From the NCBI RefSeq assembly GCF_029892965.1, contig NZ_JARXWN010000018.1, positions 1-64,000 on the forward strand: 64,000 nucleotides of DNA, read 5' to 3'. The notes beneath the pieces were generated by a model that saw only the letters and a program-made list of their open reading frames with translations, had not been told where the DNA came from and did no database searches. This DNA is from Dysgonomonas sp. PF1-14 (lineage in GTDB: Bacteria; Bacteroidota; Bacteroidia; Bacteroidales; Dysgonomonadaceae). The position numbers and the translations under genes were made by a program. This document shows, piece by piece, positions 1 to 9,065 of this stretch (positions are counted from its first letter, which is position 1; each line of letters starts with the position of its first letter).

Positions 1-2
1 TT

Positions 3-76
3 CTGATAAGTTAAAGGGTTAAACTTTTTGTTTATTAAGCAATACAAACTTAATTGTTTGCCCTTTAACTGTCAGA
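3..76. repeat. Imperfect inverted repeat at the window edge
   Basis: The two ends of this stretch are near inverted copies: CTGATAAGTTAAAGGG on the left against CCCTTTAACTGTCAG on the right, with an AT-rich middle. It begins right after the stop codon of the metallopeptidase cassette, which looks cut short. It may be a terminator-like hairpin, a small palindromic element, or the end of an inserted element whose rest lies outside the window. The sequence alone cannot decide. Confidence 0.4.
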
Positions 77-1369
77 TCAGATCGAAACTATTTCACCTAA
101 CTTATCAATATCCTTGAAGAACAGCCCATCACGTTTATTATTTGCCACAGAAAAGCCTCTAACAAAGCCGTCTATTGCATGAGATAATTCATGTCCTATT
201 ATTAACCAAATAGGAGCAACCTGCATTCCTCCTTGTGTTGGCAATGAAGCACTAGCAATATCTATATACATACTAGGGTAGGCTTGAGCTGTTAAAGCGA
301 TTACATTACTATCATTCCTTTCATCTTTGGCTTTAGTATTTGTACTCCTATTTATCTCTACATTTCTTTTATCATTAGAGAAATAATTCAATATGGCAGT
401 ACCAGTAATTGGAGCCTCAGTTTGTAAATTATTCAAAGCCGTTACCATCGATTCAACAAAACCACCAGTAGGAGGGTTATAAACCGATTCTTCAAATCTA
501 CCTGTTGAAAAGTTTATCTTATTTTGATACACTACGCCATTTCTATAAGTATATGTATCAACACCATCATTTAAAATGATCCACTTTCCATTCGGATCAT
601 TATATAGAATAGGATTGTTAGCACAGTAAGTATAAGGTGAGACATTTGGATAATCTTCTGCTTGCGGATCAACTCCGAGCCAGATTGACACTCTCGGATC
701 ATAATACCTCGCCCCATAATAATACAACCCCGTCTCTTCATCCAACTCTTTGGCATTAAACAGATATGGAGTATTCCACGTATTATTGCGTTCTTCGATA
801 AATACTTCTCCGAACGGCACATACTCAATATGCTGTACTACTTCGCCGTCCAAATTAGTAATTAAACTCGAACTACCCAAATGATCGGAATGATAATAAT
901 ACTGATACAACTCCGGATTGTCATTTGCATTGGCGGCAAACGATTTAGTCGTCGGTGAATCATCACAACAAAAACCGCTTCCATTCACATAATCATCATT
1001 ATCCTTACCATGATATGGTACTTCAAAAGCAGCGTAGCGGTCTTTGATGGTTTGTTGCAAGGCCTGGTACTTGGTCTTATAATCTACTTTGGCACCATCC
1101 ACATTACTTCCCGCATATTCTACTCTGCGCGGATCGCTGCCGTAGCTGTCTAAGTCACCCAGCTTACTTACGATCCTTTGACTGCCTATATAGATATGCT
1201 TGGTGTACTGTCCGCCTTTGCTGACTACAATGTACGGATTCACATAGGCGGTAAAGTTCGCCGTCTGTGTGTTGCCGCCGCTGAACAGGGAATTGACATA
1301 AATCTCCTCGCCTTCGCCGCTGGTCTTGATAACACGCTCTTCACCTGCATCATATCAGTAACCGAATAA
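77..1369 (-). pseudogene. Displaced RHS cassette 1, truncated HExxH metallopeptidase tip
   Basis: This is a copy of the last part of the RHS core fused to a zinc-metallopeptidase-like tip. Homology to the full RHS protein starts near 1369, but the Trp codon in the YWYDA motif is TGA here, so the open frame only starts at 1243 (388 aa). The core ends with YYYGARYYDP. The tip contains GHELSHAID near residue 351, the HExxH zinc site of M91/NleD-like toxins, but stops about 35 residues later at GEIVSI. The similar tip at 9066-11525 continues much further, so this copy is probably truncated. No immunity gene follows in the window. No signal peptide or promoter is seen, so it is probably a silent donor or remnant. 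Confidence 0.75.
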
Positions 1370-1460
1370 ATTGTTAAAAGTGACATAAGTGACACCTTTT
1401 CCGTTCTTTTTTCTTGTTACTTTTTCTTTTTGCAACACGCTTGTCGCTATCTATTAGATA

Positions 1461-1494
1461 AATTTCCTGCCGAAAAAAGCATCGGCAGGAAATT
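1461..1494. repeat. Junction hairpin 1
   Basis: A 13-bp perfect inverted repeat (AATTTCCTGCCGA and its complement) lies between the immunity gene of cassette 3 and the start of cassette 1. It shares the TTTCCTGCC core with the hairpins at 4554 and 11847. It could terminate the upstream immunity transcript or be a conserved junction mark. Confidence 0.6.
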
Positions 1495-1594
1495 ATCTTT
1501 CTTTATAGTCAAGGTAGAGCCTTGTTTTTAGTTTCAACGTAGGCGGAGCCTACGCCGAACGAAGGTTATTCTTTAATGCGATACATTACTGAAC

Positions 1595-1948
1595 CTATTT
1601 TAAAATAGTATATTCAATAATTTTTAAATAATTAATTTCTGAATTACCCATAGATTGCACTATAATATTTTCATTTTCAGTTGAATCTTTTTTAATCGTT
1701 AAAATTGCTTCCACTCTGATTTTTTTACCTATTATAGAATCATTCCAATAATCAAAATCTTTAATATAGTATATTTCATCTTTTTCTGTGACTAAAATAG
1801 GTCCCCTTTTGGCCATTTTTGCAAGACCCTCTACCGTAGTTATCTCAGGCCTGTTATTATCAAGGGTGTTATCTTTTGGTTGATTACAACTTACCATAAA
1901 AAAAACTAATGATATAAGTATATATTGCATATTCTTTATACTTTGCAT
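1595..1948 (-). CDS. Putative immunity lipoprotein for cassette 3
   Basis: This 117-aa protein starts with a short hydrophobic signal ending in a lipobox (FFMVSC, Cys near residue 21), so it is probably a periplasmic-facing lipoprotein. No family was recognised. It lies 3 bp after the stop of the toxin cassette at 1952-4264, a spacing also seen for two other pairs in this array. The immunity role is inferred from position. A lipoprotein suggests that the matching toxin is neutralised in the periplasm. Confidence 0.65.
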   Translation of the reverse strand: MQSIKNMQYILISLVFFMVSCNQPKDNTLDNNRPEITTVEGLAKMAKRGPILVTEKDEIYYIKDFDYWNDSIIGKKIRVEAILTIKKDSTENENIIVQSMGNSEINYLKIIEYTILK

Positions 1949-1951
1949 TTA

Positions 1952-4264
1952 TTATTTTTGCTTTATTTTTGCTTTCTCTATTTTCTGTGTTGAGATAGCT
2001 GGTATAAATACAGTATGACTAAAGTCATATAAATCCCTTTCAAAATGTTCTAATGTACTTTTATAGACTTTCATATATTTTTCAGGAGGATCATGATCAT
2101 GATTCCCATGCCACCAATATTGACCATCGTAGAAGCCAAAGTCAAAATTCGTTCTACCTTCATTTCTCCATTTGTAACTATATGTGCTCATGTCTACTCT
2201 TCCATTCTCATCTGTTTTGAAATCTTTTCGATTTTTGTAAGGAACCCAGAATCTCATTGCAAATATAACAACATGCTCCCCATTATTATAAATATCTGGA
2301 TTGTCCTTAATTGTTTGCATCATCTTTTTCGCCTCATTTTGGGCTAAATTCAAAGATTCAAAAGCTGGATATGTAGGAGGTGCGTGGCGGGGGGTGATAG
2401 TAAGTGTTCCTGACATACCTAAATTTAGAGCGGTAACGCCAATACAACCAGCATATAGAGTTTGATATTGACCTGTTTTAATATCTCTCCCTCCATTATA
2501 ATTCTGTTTCCAATAATTAACATACTCATGGACTGTAAATGTTTGAATCGGTTTTGTTTGCTTCCCATTCGGGTCAATCAACTTAACTGGATTTTGATAA
2601 CAATAAGTATAAACCCCATGATTAAATGAGTTATATATACCTCCATTATGCTGTCCTTCAATAAAGTTCTCCTGTTCAAACGGATTGTACGTCGCTAAAG
2701 CATCTACACTCAGCCATATTGAAGTACGTGGATCGTAGTATCGTGCCCCATAATAGTACAACCCCGTCTCTTCATCCAACTCTTTGGCATTAAACAGATA
2801 TGGAGTATTCCAAGTATTGTTTCGTTCTTCAATAAACACTTCACCGAACGGCACATACTCGATATGCTGTACCACTTCGCCGTCCAAATTAGTAATTAAA
2901 CTCGAACTACCCAAATGATCACTATGATAATAATACTGGAACAACTCCGGATTATCATTTGCACCGGCTGCAAAGGACTTGGTCTGCGGCGTATCGTCAC
3001 AGCAGAAACCGCTTCCATTCACATAATCATCGTTATCCTTGCCATGATACGGTACTTCGAACTTATTGTAGCGGTCTTTGATGGTCTGCTGCAAGGCCTG
3101 GTACTTGGCCTTGTAATCCACTTTGGCTCCGTCTACATTACTTCCCGCATATTCTACTCTGCGCGGATCAGGGCCGTAGCTATCTAAGTCGCCCAGCTTA
3201 CTTACGATACGCTGACTGCCGATATAGATATGCTTGGTGTACTGTCCGCCTTTTGATACAACAATATACGGATTCACATAGGCGGTAAAGTCTGCCGTCT
3301 GTGTGTTGCCTCCGCTAAACAGGGAGTTGACATAAATCTCCTCGCCTTCACCCGATGTTTTCACCGTACGTTCACCCGCTGCATCATACCAGTAGTTGCT
3401 TACAAAGCCGTTGTCGTCGATGGCTTCCAGTCGGTTCTCTTCGTCCCAAAGCAACTTGCGTTCAGTTGATTTCGGTGTCTGTGTACCGTCTTTCTTCGGA
3501 CGCTCGGTATTGATATAGACAAGGTTACCGTTGGCATCGTATTCGTACTTATGTTCCTTTTTGGTCAGCTCTTTATCGTCAGTGCCTTCGGTACGGTAGT
3601 TGTCGTCCAGTATATTGGCTATCTGGTGCGGTTTTTCACTGTTGTAGTTATACGCCAGTTCATAGCCTGCCTTCAATACTCCGTCAAACTGTATGCCTTT
3701 CTGCTCCACATGCTGTTTCTTGCTTGTGATGTTGTGCAGGTTGTCGTAGGCCATTTCGAGGGTATAGGAAGCCCCCCTGCCCCCCGAAGGGGGTGTTGCT
3801 GAGTTGACCACGCTTAAAACATTATCTACCTTATCGTAGGTATAACGGTTGTCGAGGATCAGTCCTCCCCCCGCGGGGGAGCCAGAGGGGGCCGTTACCG
3901 ATAAATTGTCCAGCCTTCTTCTTTCTTGATCGTAGCTATAATTGGTTTCCGCTCCGTTACAGTACTTCATATAGATGCGTTGTTCGAACTTGTCGTAACC
4001 GAGTTTGTTCACATAGTTGTACGAATAAGCCTTTTCGCCTTTCACGCTTTCAAGCAAGCCGGCGGTGTTGTATGAGTAGGTGATCTTCTCTTCATCGGGA
4101 TAGACCATCTCTTCGAGGCGGTTCCAGCTGTCGTACTTCCATTGGGTAACATAGGTGGCGATCGCCTGGTTCGGGATGATCAGCGTACGGCGTACTTTGG
4201 TCAGTTCGCCCAGCCTGCCATAAAAGAACTCCTGCGCTCCCGATCCGTCTTCCTGTAGCATCAA
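1952..4264 (-). CDS. Displaced RHS cassette 3 with possible Cys/His toxin tip
   Basis: The 770-aa frame repeats the RHS region of the full gene from about its residue 2511 and has no signal peptide; homology begins at about 4307, just upstream of the first usable start. The RHS core closes with YYYGARYYDPRTSIWLS near residue 520. The tip then has a linker shared with cassette 5 (VDALATYNPFE, PNGKQ) and about 200 unique residues with YAGCIGVTALNLG and YWWHGNHDHDP, which could be a Cys/His catalytic pair; this is only a guess. A segment of about 40 residues in the YD-repeat region is missing compared with the full gene. Expression is doubtful without a promoter. Confidence 0.75.
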   Translation of the reverse strand: MMLQEDGSGAQEFFYGRLGELTKVRRTLIIPNQAIATYVTQWKYDSWNRLEEMVYPDEEKITYSYNTAGLLESVKGEKAYSYNYVNKLGYDKFEQRIYMKYCNGAETNYSYDQERRRLDNLSVTAPSGSPAGGGLILDNRYTYDKVDNVLSVVNSATPPSGGRGASYTLEMAYDNLHNITSKKQHVEQKGIQFDGVLKAGYELAYNYNSEKPHQIANILDDNYRTEGTDDKELTKKEHKYEYDANGNLVYINTERPKKDGTQTPKSTERKLLWDEENRLEAIDDNGFVSNYWYDAAGERTVKTSGEGEEIYVNSLFSGGNTQTADFTAYVNPYIVVSKGGQYTKHIYIGSQRIVSKLGDLDSYGPDPRRVEYAGSNVDGAKVDYKAKYQALQQTIKDRYNKFEVPYHGKDNDDYVNGSGFCCDDTPQTKSFAAGANDNPELFQYYYHSDHLGSSSLITNLDGEVVQHIEYVPFGEVFIEERNNTWNTPYLFNAKELDEETGLYYYGARYYDPRTSIWLSVDALATYNPFEQENFIEGQHNGGIYNSFNHGVYTYCYQNPVKLIDPNGKQTKPIQTFTVHEYVNYWKQNYNGGRDIKTGQYQTLYAGCIGVTALNLGMSGTLTITPRHAPPTYPAFESLNLAQNEAKKMMQTIKDNPDIYNNGEHVVIFAMRFWVPYKNRKDFKTDENGRVDMSTYSYKWRNEGRTNFDFGFYDGQYWWHGNHDHDPPEKYMKVYKSTLEHFERDLYDFSHTVFIPAISTQKIEKAKIKQK

Positions 4265-4306
4265 TCTGCCTACGCGGTTCTCTCTTGCGTTCTTGTTGCC
4301 ATAGGT

Positions 4307-4620
4307 GATTTTAACTAAAACCTTACAAACCTACACACTTTTTACACTACGTTTTTCACTTTTCTCTTTTGGGCACATCCCTGCGGGTCGGGCTATTGGC
4401 GGTAGTCCTTGTGCGGCGGACGCATCGGTGATTTTAACTAAAAACTTACAACCAACGGTCACAGGAGCGCAGCGTATGTAAAGTTGTACTCATTTATTGT
4501 TGTTAACTGTTGACTGATCACTGTTGACTGTTTCCTCCCTTTCTATAGAGATAATTTTCCTGCCAACGGATAATGCTGGCAGGAAAATCTAATTTATTTT
4601 ATTACCACGCGATACAATCG
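4307..4620. repeat. Intercassette spacer repeat, copy A
   Basis: The spacer upstream of cassette 3 is nearly identical to 11567-11911 upstream of cassette 2, apart from a block of about 30 bp present only in the second copy. It contains a direct repeat of GATTTTAACTAAAA (near 4307 and 4431), the 19-mer TTAACTGTTGACTGATCAC (4503-4521) and a hairpin. Short blocks of it recur at 58,865-58,927. It carries no gene that can be supported. Confidence 0.8.
4554..4588. repeat. Junction hairpin 2
   Basis: Perfect 12-bp inverted repeat ATTTTCCTGCCA with a short loop, identical in its arms to the hairpin at 11847-11881. It is followed by CCACGCGATACAATCGCGCG, which itself contains the small inverted repeat CGCGAT/ATCGCG. 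It lies at the upstream border of cassette 3. Confidence 0.65.
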
Positions 4621-4741
4621 CGCGGGAGCAGTGGTATGTTGTGTCAGTATGGGATTGCAGAAGAAACCCGGAGGAGTTTGCTAAGCTGATTAAAGATATT
4701 ATAGGGTAAAGGATTTTTATTTTTTTCAACTGAAAATATAG

Positions 4742-4793
4742 TATAAAAGAATCTCCCCCTGTCAATAATTCGGCAGGGGGAGATTCTTTTATA
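4742..4793 (-). terminator. Perfect 20-bp hairpin after immunity gene of cassette 4
   Basis: Two perfect 20-bp arms (4742-4761 and 4774-4793; core GAATCTCCCCCTG) with a 12-base loop sit 65 bp after the stop of the immunity gene at 4858. On the minus strand the distal arm ends in a TTCTTTTATA run, consistent with a terminator. The same AATCTCCCCCTG core recurs with one mismatch at 6800 and 8390, so it is also part of the junction repeat family. Confidence 0.6.
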
Positions 4794-4857
4794 GTGGCTA
4801 ATGATTTAGCTGATCAGTACCACACGATAGAAGTGCGGGAGTGAGGGCGTGCTTTGA

Positions 4858-5547
4858 CTAGAAAGAAAGTATAAGGTCTGAACTTTTAAGCTGCAATATT
4901 TTTTTTTCCTGCTTATTTACTTCAATCTGTTTTAGAAAATCCTCTCTATTAAATATTGTTTCCTGTAGACTTTGAAGCCATTTACTTATATCTACTCCAC
5001 AAGCCTTAAAGTGTTTTACATCCCAACTTCTTTTATTGATTTGTTCAAATACCCTTTGGGCTTCTTCACTACTTATGAATAAAGCTATCTTAAGCTTCGC
5101 CTCCTGAAGTGCTGCTTGCAAATAAGAGTTAGGAGCTGCACTTAATGGTGGAACTTTAGAATTATCATCTATCGCAGTTTCTACTTTTTTAAAAGAGAGA
5201 CTTCCCTCAAAAGGCAATGGCGTTTGTTTTCTTATACTATCTAACACATCATCAAAAAAGACGCTGTGCTTTTCATAAGGTATATCATACTGAAACCCTT
5301 TTTTATTTTTGAAATCCTTTAAAAAAATAGGGTAATCAAAATTTGCTTTTACATTCTTCTTCCAAATAGGGTATATTACAAAATAGGGGCTGTAATTCTC
5401 CGTAAATGGGGATTTTATCAATTCTATTCCAAGAATACAAGAACCAACTACCTTATATAACTTGTTCTGAGAATACAATGTTAATTGAGGAAAGGCATTT
5501 AGCCATTCCTCAATTATTTTCTTTTTTATTGTTTTATCTATTCCCAT
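4858..5547 (-). CDS. Putative cytosolic immunity protein for cassette 4
   Basis: A 229-aa soluble protein with no signal peptide or membrane segment and no recognised family. It starts 8 bp after the stop of the cassette at 5556-6776, so it is most likely that toxin's immunity protein. A cytosolic antidote fits the nuclease-like tip of that cassette, because DNA or RNA is the expected target. The hairpin at 4742-4793 follows it. Confidence 0.65.
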   Translation of the reverse strand: MGIDKTIKKKIIEEWLNAFPQLTLYSQNKLYKVVGSCILGIELIKSPFTENYSPYFVIYPIWKKNVKANFDYPIFLKDFKNKKGFQYDIPYEKHSVFFDDVLDSIRKQTPLPFEGSLSFKKVETAIDDNSKVPPLSAAPNSYLQAALQEAKLKIALFISSEEAQRVFEQINKRSWDVKHFKACGVDISKWLQSLQETIFNREDFLKQIEVNKQEKKILQLKSSDLILSF

Positions 5548-5555
5548 TCTTATTT

Positions 5556-6776
5556 TTAGGGTTTAATTATTTGTATCCCATATCCAGGGAAACTATTTGA
5601 GTATTTTAAATATTGAGAATTACTCATAAAGGCGTTACCAAACTTGAAATCGTAAATCATCTTGGTATTATGATTAACCACATCTAAAAAACCTTTACCT
5701 GCTGGGCCATTAAAATAATTACTCCCTACGCTAAGCCCCCTATCTCCATAAATACTTTGATAACGTCCTAATAGATTTTTAGCATAAGTGTGTTTTAATG
5801 TTCCAGCAACACCCCCAGAACCTCCAATGGCTACCTCTGCTTTCTGTGCAGCCTTTGTTAGAAGCTGCAAATCGCTCATTCCACCCTTAGCTGCAGTGGC
5901 AGTACTTGATGAAGCTCCTCCTCCACAAAAGCTAAAAAGAAGAGCCATTGTTCTTGTAGCCGAATCAATTCCTTTATAGTTAGTCGTTCCATCCAAATTT
6001 ACAAGAGCATGCCCTCCTGTAAATTCATTAACTCGCCCTCCACCTGTAATGAGTTCAAATGTAAGGGGTTGCAAAGTTACATAAGCATCATTTATGATAC
6101 TATAAGTAATTGGCGCATTATCTCTCCACTTATCAAAGAAAGATTTTTCTCCCTGACTTAATTGTGAACCAAATCTATCGCCACCACTTGTACTTTCATC
6201 CAAGAAGTTAACACTCAATACTTGGTCCTGCATAAACGAAACAGACATATTGCCAGTTATGTCTACATAGGCTGCTCCAATATTATTATACCTCAGACCG
6301 TCTCTGTCCACATGACCCGCATTTCCTTCCTGCCAGAATGTACCTCCGCTCTCAGCATGTTGATACCAATCCATTCCATTCGGATCCACATACTTAACAG
6401 GATTCTGGATACAATACGCATATGTAGAAATATTCGGATATTTCTCCTGCAACGGATCAGTACTCAACCAAATACTTGTTCTCGGATCATAATACCTCGC
6501 CCCGTAATAATACAGCCCCGTCTCTTCATCCAACTCCTTGGCATTAAACAGATATGGCGTATTCCACGTATTGTTCCGCTCTTCGATGAACACTTCTCCG
6601 AATGGCACATACTCGATATGCTGTACCACTTCGCCGTCCAAGTTAGTAATTAAACTCGAACTACCCAAATGATCGGAGTGATAATAATACTGGAACAGCT
6701 CCGGATTGTCATTTGCACTGGCAGCGAAGGATTTTAGTGTCTTGCTGTCATCACAACAGAAACCCTGTCCATTCAC
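5556..6776 (-). CDS. Displaced RHS cassette 4 with nuclease-like tip
   Basis: The 406-aa frame keeps only about the last 110 residues of the RHS core (VNGQGFCCDD to YYYGARYYDPRTSIWLS). Its homology breaks off at about 6797 at the same point as cassette 5. The tip ends with a domain holding KGFLDVVN, then YDFKFG: an acidic residue followed by (D/E)-x-K, which suggests a PD-(D/E)xK-type restriction-endonuclease-like toxin fold. The fold call is an inference from motif spacing. No signal peptide or promoter is seen, so the frame is probably a silent donor for the full RHS gene. Its cytosolic immunity gene follows after 8 bp. Confidence 0.75.
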   Translation of the reverse strand: MNGQGFCCDDSKTLKSFAASANDNPELFQYYYHSDHLGSSSLITNLDGEVVQHIEYVPFGEVFIEERNNTWNTPYLFNAKELDEETGLYYYGARYYDPRTSIWLSTDPLQEKYPNISTYAYCIQNPVKYVDPNGMDWYQHAESGGTFWQEGNAGHVDRDGLRYNNIGAAYVDITGNMSVSFMQDQVLSVNFLDESTSGGDRFGSQLSQGEKSFFDKWRDNAPITYSIINDAYVTLQPLTFELITGGGRVNEFTGGHALVNLDGTTNYKGIDSATRTMALLFSFCGGGASSSTATAAKGGMSDLQLLTKAAQKAEVAIGGSGGVAGTLKHTYAKNLLGRYQSIYGDRGLSVGSNYFNGPAGKGFLDVVNHNTKMIYDFKFGNAFMSNSQYLKYSNSFPGYGIQIIKP

Positions 6777-6799
6777 ATAATCATCGTTGTCCCTAGTAT

Positions 6800-6835
6800 A
6801 ATCTCCCCCTGTCGATAAAACGGCAGGGAGAGATT
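6800..6835. repeat. Junction hairpin 4
   Basis: Inverted repeat with core AATCTCCCCCTG (arms 6800-6811 and 6824-6835, one mismatch). It is abutted by the break in RHS homology at about 6797 and followed by a TTACTACGCGATGCAATCGC segment like those at the other junctions. Confidence 0.6.
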
Positions 6836-6910
6836 TAATACAGTGACTAATGGTTTAGCTTAGTATTACTACGCGATGCAATCGCATAAGAGCAGGAAAC
6901 AAACAAGCTT

Positions 6911-7309
6911 TCACTTTTCTTTGAAATTTCTTTTTTTTCTTAAATAATCAATTAATGGAATAAAGGACAAAACAAAGAAAGTTGCAAATACTACCACTAT
7001 AACATTTGTAATAAGACTCTTACAAAACACCCTGTCAAAAACAGAATCATAGTAAAAGTCAGTAGTATTTGTGCCCGTAGAATATTTTTCACATCCATTT
7101 ACTAAATTAATACTGGTATAGATTTTATTATTATATCGTAATTCGCATCGATTGTTATCTCTCATACCTTTCATACAATGGATTTTCAAAATTTCACATT
7201 TAATTGGTTGAGTATTATTTTCTACATAATCACAACGTAATCTAAATCCTCCCCAAAATAAAAAATTAAGAGAAGCTAAAATCATAAGAATTATATATTG
7301 TTTCTTCAT
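6911..7309 (-). CDS. Putative membrane immunity protein for cassette 5
   Basis: A 132-aa protein with an N-terminal hydrophobic segment (residues 5-22) and a second near residues 98-120 followed by a basic KKRNFKEK tail, so two membrane helices with a Cys-containing loop between them are likely. Its start overlaps the toxin stop by 4 bp (ATGA), implying translational coupling. No family was recognised; the immunity role is inferred. A membrane antidote would suit a toxin that acts at the inner membrane. Confidence 0.65.
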   Translation of the reverse strand: MKKQYIILMILASLNFLFWGGFRLRCDYVENNTQPIKCEILKIHCMKGMRDNNRCELRYNNKIYTSINLVNGCEKYSTGTNTTDFYYDSVFDRVFCKSLITNVIVVVFATFFVLSFIPLIDYLRKKRNFKEK

Positions 7310-8367
7310 TTTTGTGTTTTCTCTTGCACAATGTCTGAAACCTTATTCCCAGTCATTTTCTGAACAGTTCCTCTACCTACATCTTGCATGAAGTCTAATG
7401 TTTGATTTAAGTTTTTGTCTAATGTAGCTTCTTTAACAACCTTAGACTGCTTATTAATAACACTTTCTGTCGCTGATGACCTGGTCATTAAATCTGTTGC
7501 TCTATTAATTTTCGATTGAGCATTATCCGCTACTTCTTTAAAGACTTTCGTTGAAGGTAAGAGATGCCCCATACCTACATCAGCAAGAACTCCTGCAAGT
7601 ACTGATGTTAAATCAAAATCTGTATCAGGATCTATATATGTTTTTATTGCTTCTTCCAAAACATTTAACCCTACTTCTAATAACTTTCCAATAATTTTCT
7701 GACTCTTAGGATTTGCTATCCATTTGGTAAATTTTGCAACACCAGATACAGCTCCCATTCCTCCAGCGATTGCAATTTTACCAGCATCGTACCAAGACAA
7801 ATCTTTATTAGCTTCAATAAAGCTCATGTCTTCAAATAGCATCTTTTCGCCAATAATCGAACCGTATTCAGTTACTAAGCCTATTACGACACCTGGTATT
7901 CCTTGTTTTCCATTCGGGTCTACATATTTGACAGGATTCTGATAACAATAACTATAAACCCCATGATTGAATGAGTTATAAATACCTCCGTTATGCTGTC
8001 CATTAATAAAGTTCTCTTCTTCAAACGGATTGTATGTTGCCAGAGCATCTACTGACAGCCAAATACTCGTCCTCGGATCATAATACCTCGCCCCATAATA
8101 ATACAACCCCGTCTCTTCATCCAACTCTTTGGCATTAAACAGATACGGCGTATTCCAAGTATTGTTCCGCTCTTCGATGAACACTTCTCCGAATGGCACA
8201 TACTCGATATGTTGCACAACTTCGCCGTCTAAGTTAGTAATTAGTGAGCTACTACCCAAATGATCGGAGTGATAATAATACTGGAACAACTCCGGATTAT
8301 CATTTGCACTGGCTGCGAACGATTTTAGTGTCTTGCTGTCATCACAACAGAAACCCTGTCCATTCAC
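7306..8367 (-). CDS. Displaced RHS cassette 5, unassigned toxin tip
   Basis: This 353-aa frame starts with the same short core fragment as cassette 4 (VNGQGFCCDD to YYYGARYYDP) and the same upstream breakpoint near 8387. The linker VDALATYNPFE and PNGKQ resembles cassette 3. The unique tip (about residues 150-353) has a Gly/Ala-rich hydrophobic stretch (IAIAGGMGAVSGVA), as in pre-toxin linkers, then a helical polar region. No catalytic motif was recognised. The coupled membrane-protein immunity gene is compatible with a membrane-acting toxin, but that is inference. No signal peptide is present. Confidence 0.72.
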   Translation of the reverse strand: MNGQGFCCDDSKTLKSFAASANDNPELFQYYYHSDHLGSSSLITNLDGEVVQHIEYVPFGEVFIEERNNTWNTPYLFNAKELDEETGLYYYGARYYDPRTSIWLSVDALATYNPFEEENFINGQHNGGIYNSFNHGVYSYCYQNPVKYVDPNGKQGIPGVVIGLVTEYGSIIGEKMLFEDMSFIEANKDLSWYDAGKIAIAGGMGAVSGVAKFTKWIANPKSQKIIGKLLEVGLNVLEEAIKTYIDPDTDFDLTSVLAGVLADVGMGHLLPSTKVFKEVADNAQSKINRATDLMTRSSATESVINKQSKVVKEATLDKNLNQTLDFMQDVGRGTVQKMTGNKVSDIVQEKTQK

Positions 8368-8389
8368 ATAATCATCGTTGTCCCTAGTA

Positions 8390-8427
8390 TAATCTCCCCC
8401 TGTCGATAAAACGGCAGGAGGAGATTA
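8390..8427. repeat. Junction hairpin 5
   Basis: Arms TAATCTCCCCCTG (8390-8402) and its complement with one mismatch (8415-8427), followed by GGCTAATGGTTTAGCTTGAT and ATTACCACACGAT. The same sequence order occurs at 6800-6880 and near 4742-4830, defining a composite junction repeat. Confidence 0.6.
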
Positions 8428-8501
8428 ATTATAGTGGCTAATGGTTTAGCTTGATATTACCACACGATGGGAATCGCCGGCAGCGGAGGATAGTAATTTT
8501 T

Positions 8502-9062
8502 TTAATAGGGATAACAGAAATATGTTGAAGTCGACATTATTGTATTAGAAGTTAAATTTACGAAAAATACATTTGACCGAGCTTCGAATCTTGTTTTATT
8601 TCCCATGATAACATTATCGTCGTCATAAATTATATCATCAAAGTTAAAGCTTAATTGTTTTCCTTGTTTTTCTGCATGATTGAGTGCTCTTGCTCTTAAA
8701 TAGTTCACAACAATGACAGTATCGCCTTCTTGACAAATATAGCCAGTATATTGTCTATAAAAACTATAGAATTCTTTGATATATTTTCCATATTTTTTTT
8801 CTACAATTATACTTTCTGCTTTTAAAATTTGTTTATCTGTTGGCTTAAATAGAATAGATTTTTTTTCTAAAAAATCATCCATCATATTTGTACTTGATCC
8901 ATCGTTATAAAATAATTTACCCTTAGAATTATATAAGCCTCTAATTCTTATTATTGTTGAATCATTCTTGTTAGGATATTCAACAGTCCATTCTTGTTTA
9001 TTGTATTTAATTGTATTACAGGCTACAAACAAGAAAGAAAATATACATAGCAAAACTTTCAT
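8502..9062 (-). CDS. Putative immunity lipoprotein for cassette 2
   Basis: A 186-aa protein with a signal peptide and lipobox (FLFVACN, Cys near residue 15). It begins 3 bp after the stop of the metallopeptidase cassette at 9066. No known family was recognised. By position it should neutralise the HExxH toxin, and its lipoprotein nature points to action in the periplasm or at the outer membrane. Confidence 0.66.
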   Translation of the reverse strand: MKVLLCIFSFLFVACNTIKYNKQEWTVEYPNKNDSTIIRIRGLYNSKGKLFYNDGSSTNMMDDFLEKKSILFKPTDKQILKAESIIVEKKYGKYIKEFYSFYRQYTGYICQEGDTVIVVNYLRARALNHAEKQGKQLSFNFDDIIYDDDNVIMGNKTRFEARSNVFFVNLTSNTIMSTSTYFCYPY

Positions 9063-9065
9063 AAC

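Noticed and set aside
4660-4710. Plus-strand codons reading WDCRRNPEEFAKLIKDIIG as a gene fragment
   Set aside because: Only about 20 codons, no upstream continuation and inside a repeat junction; not enough to name a gene.
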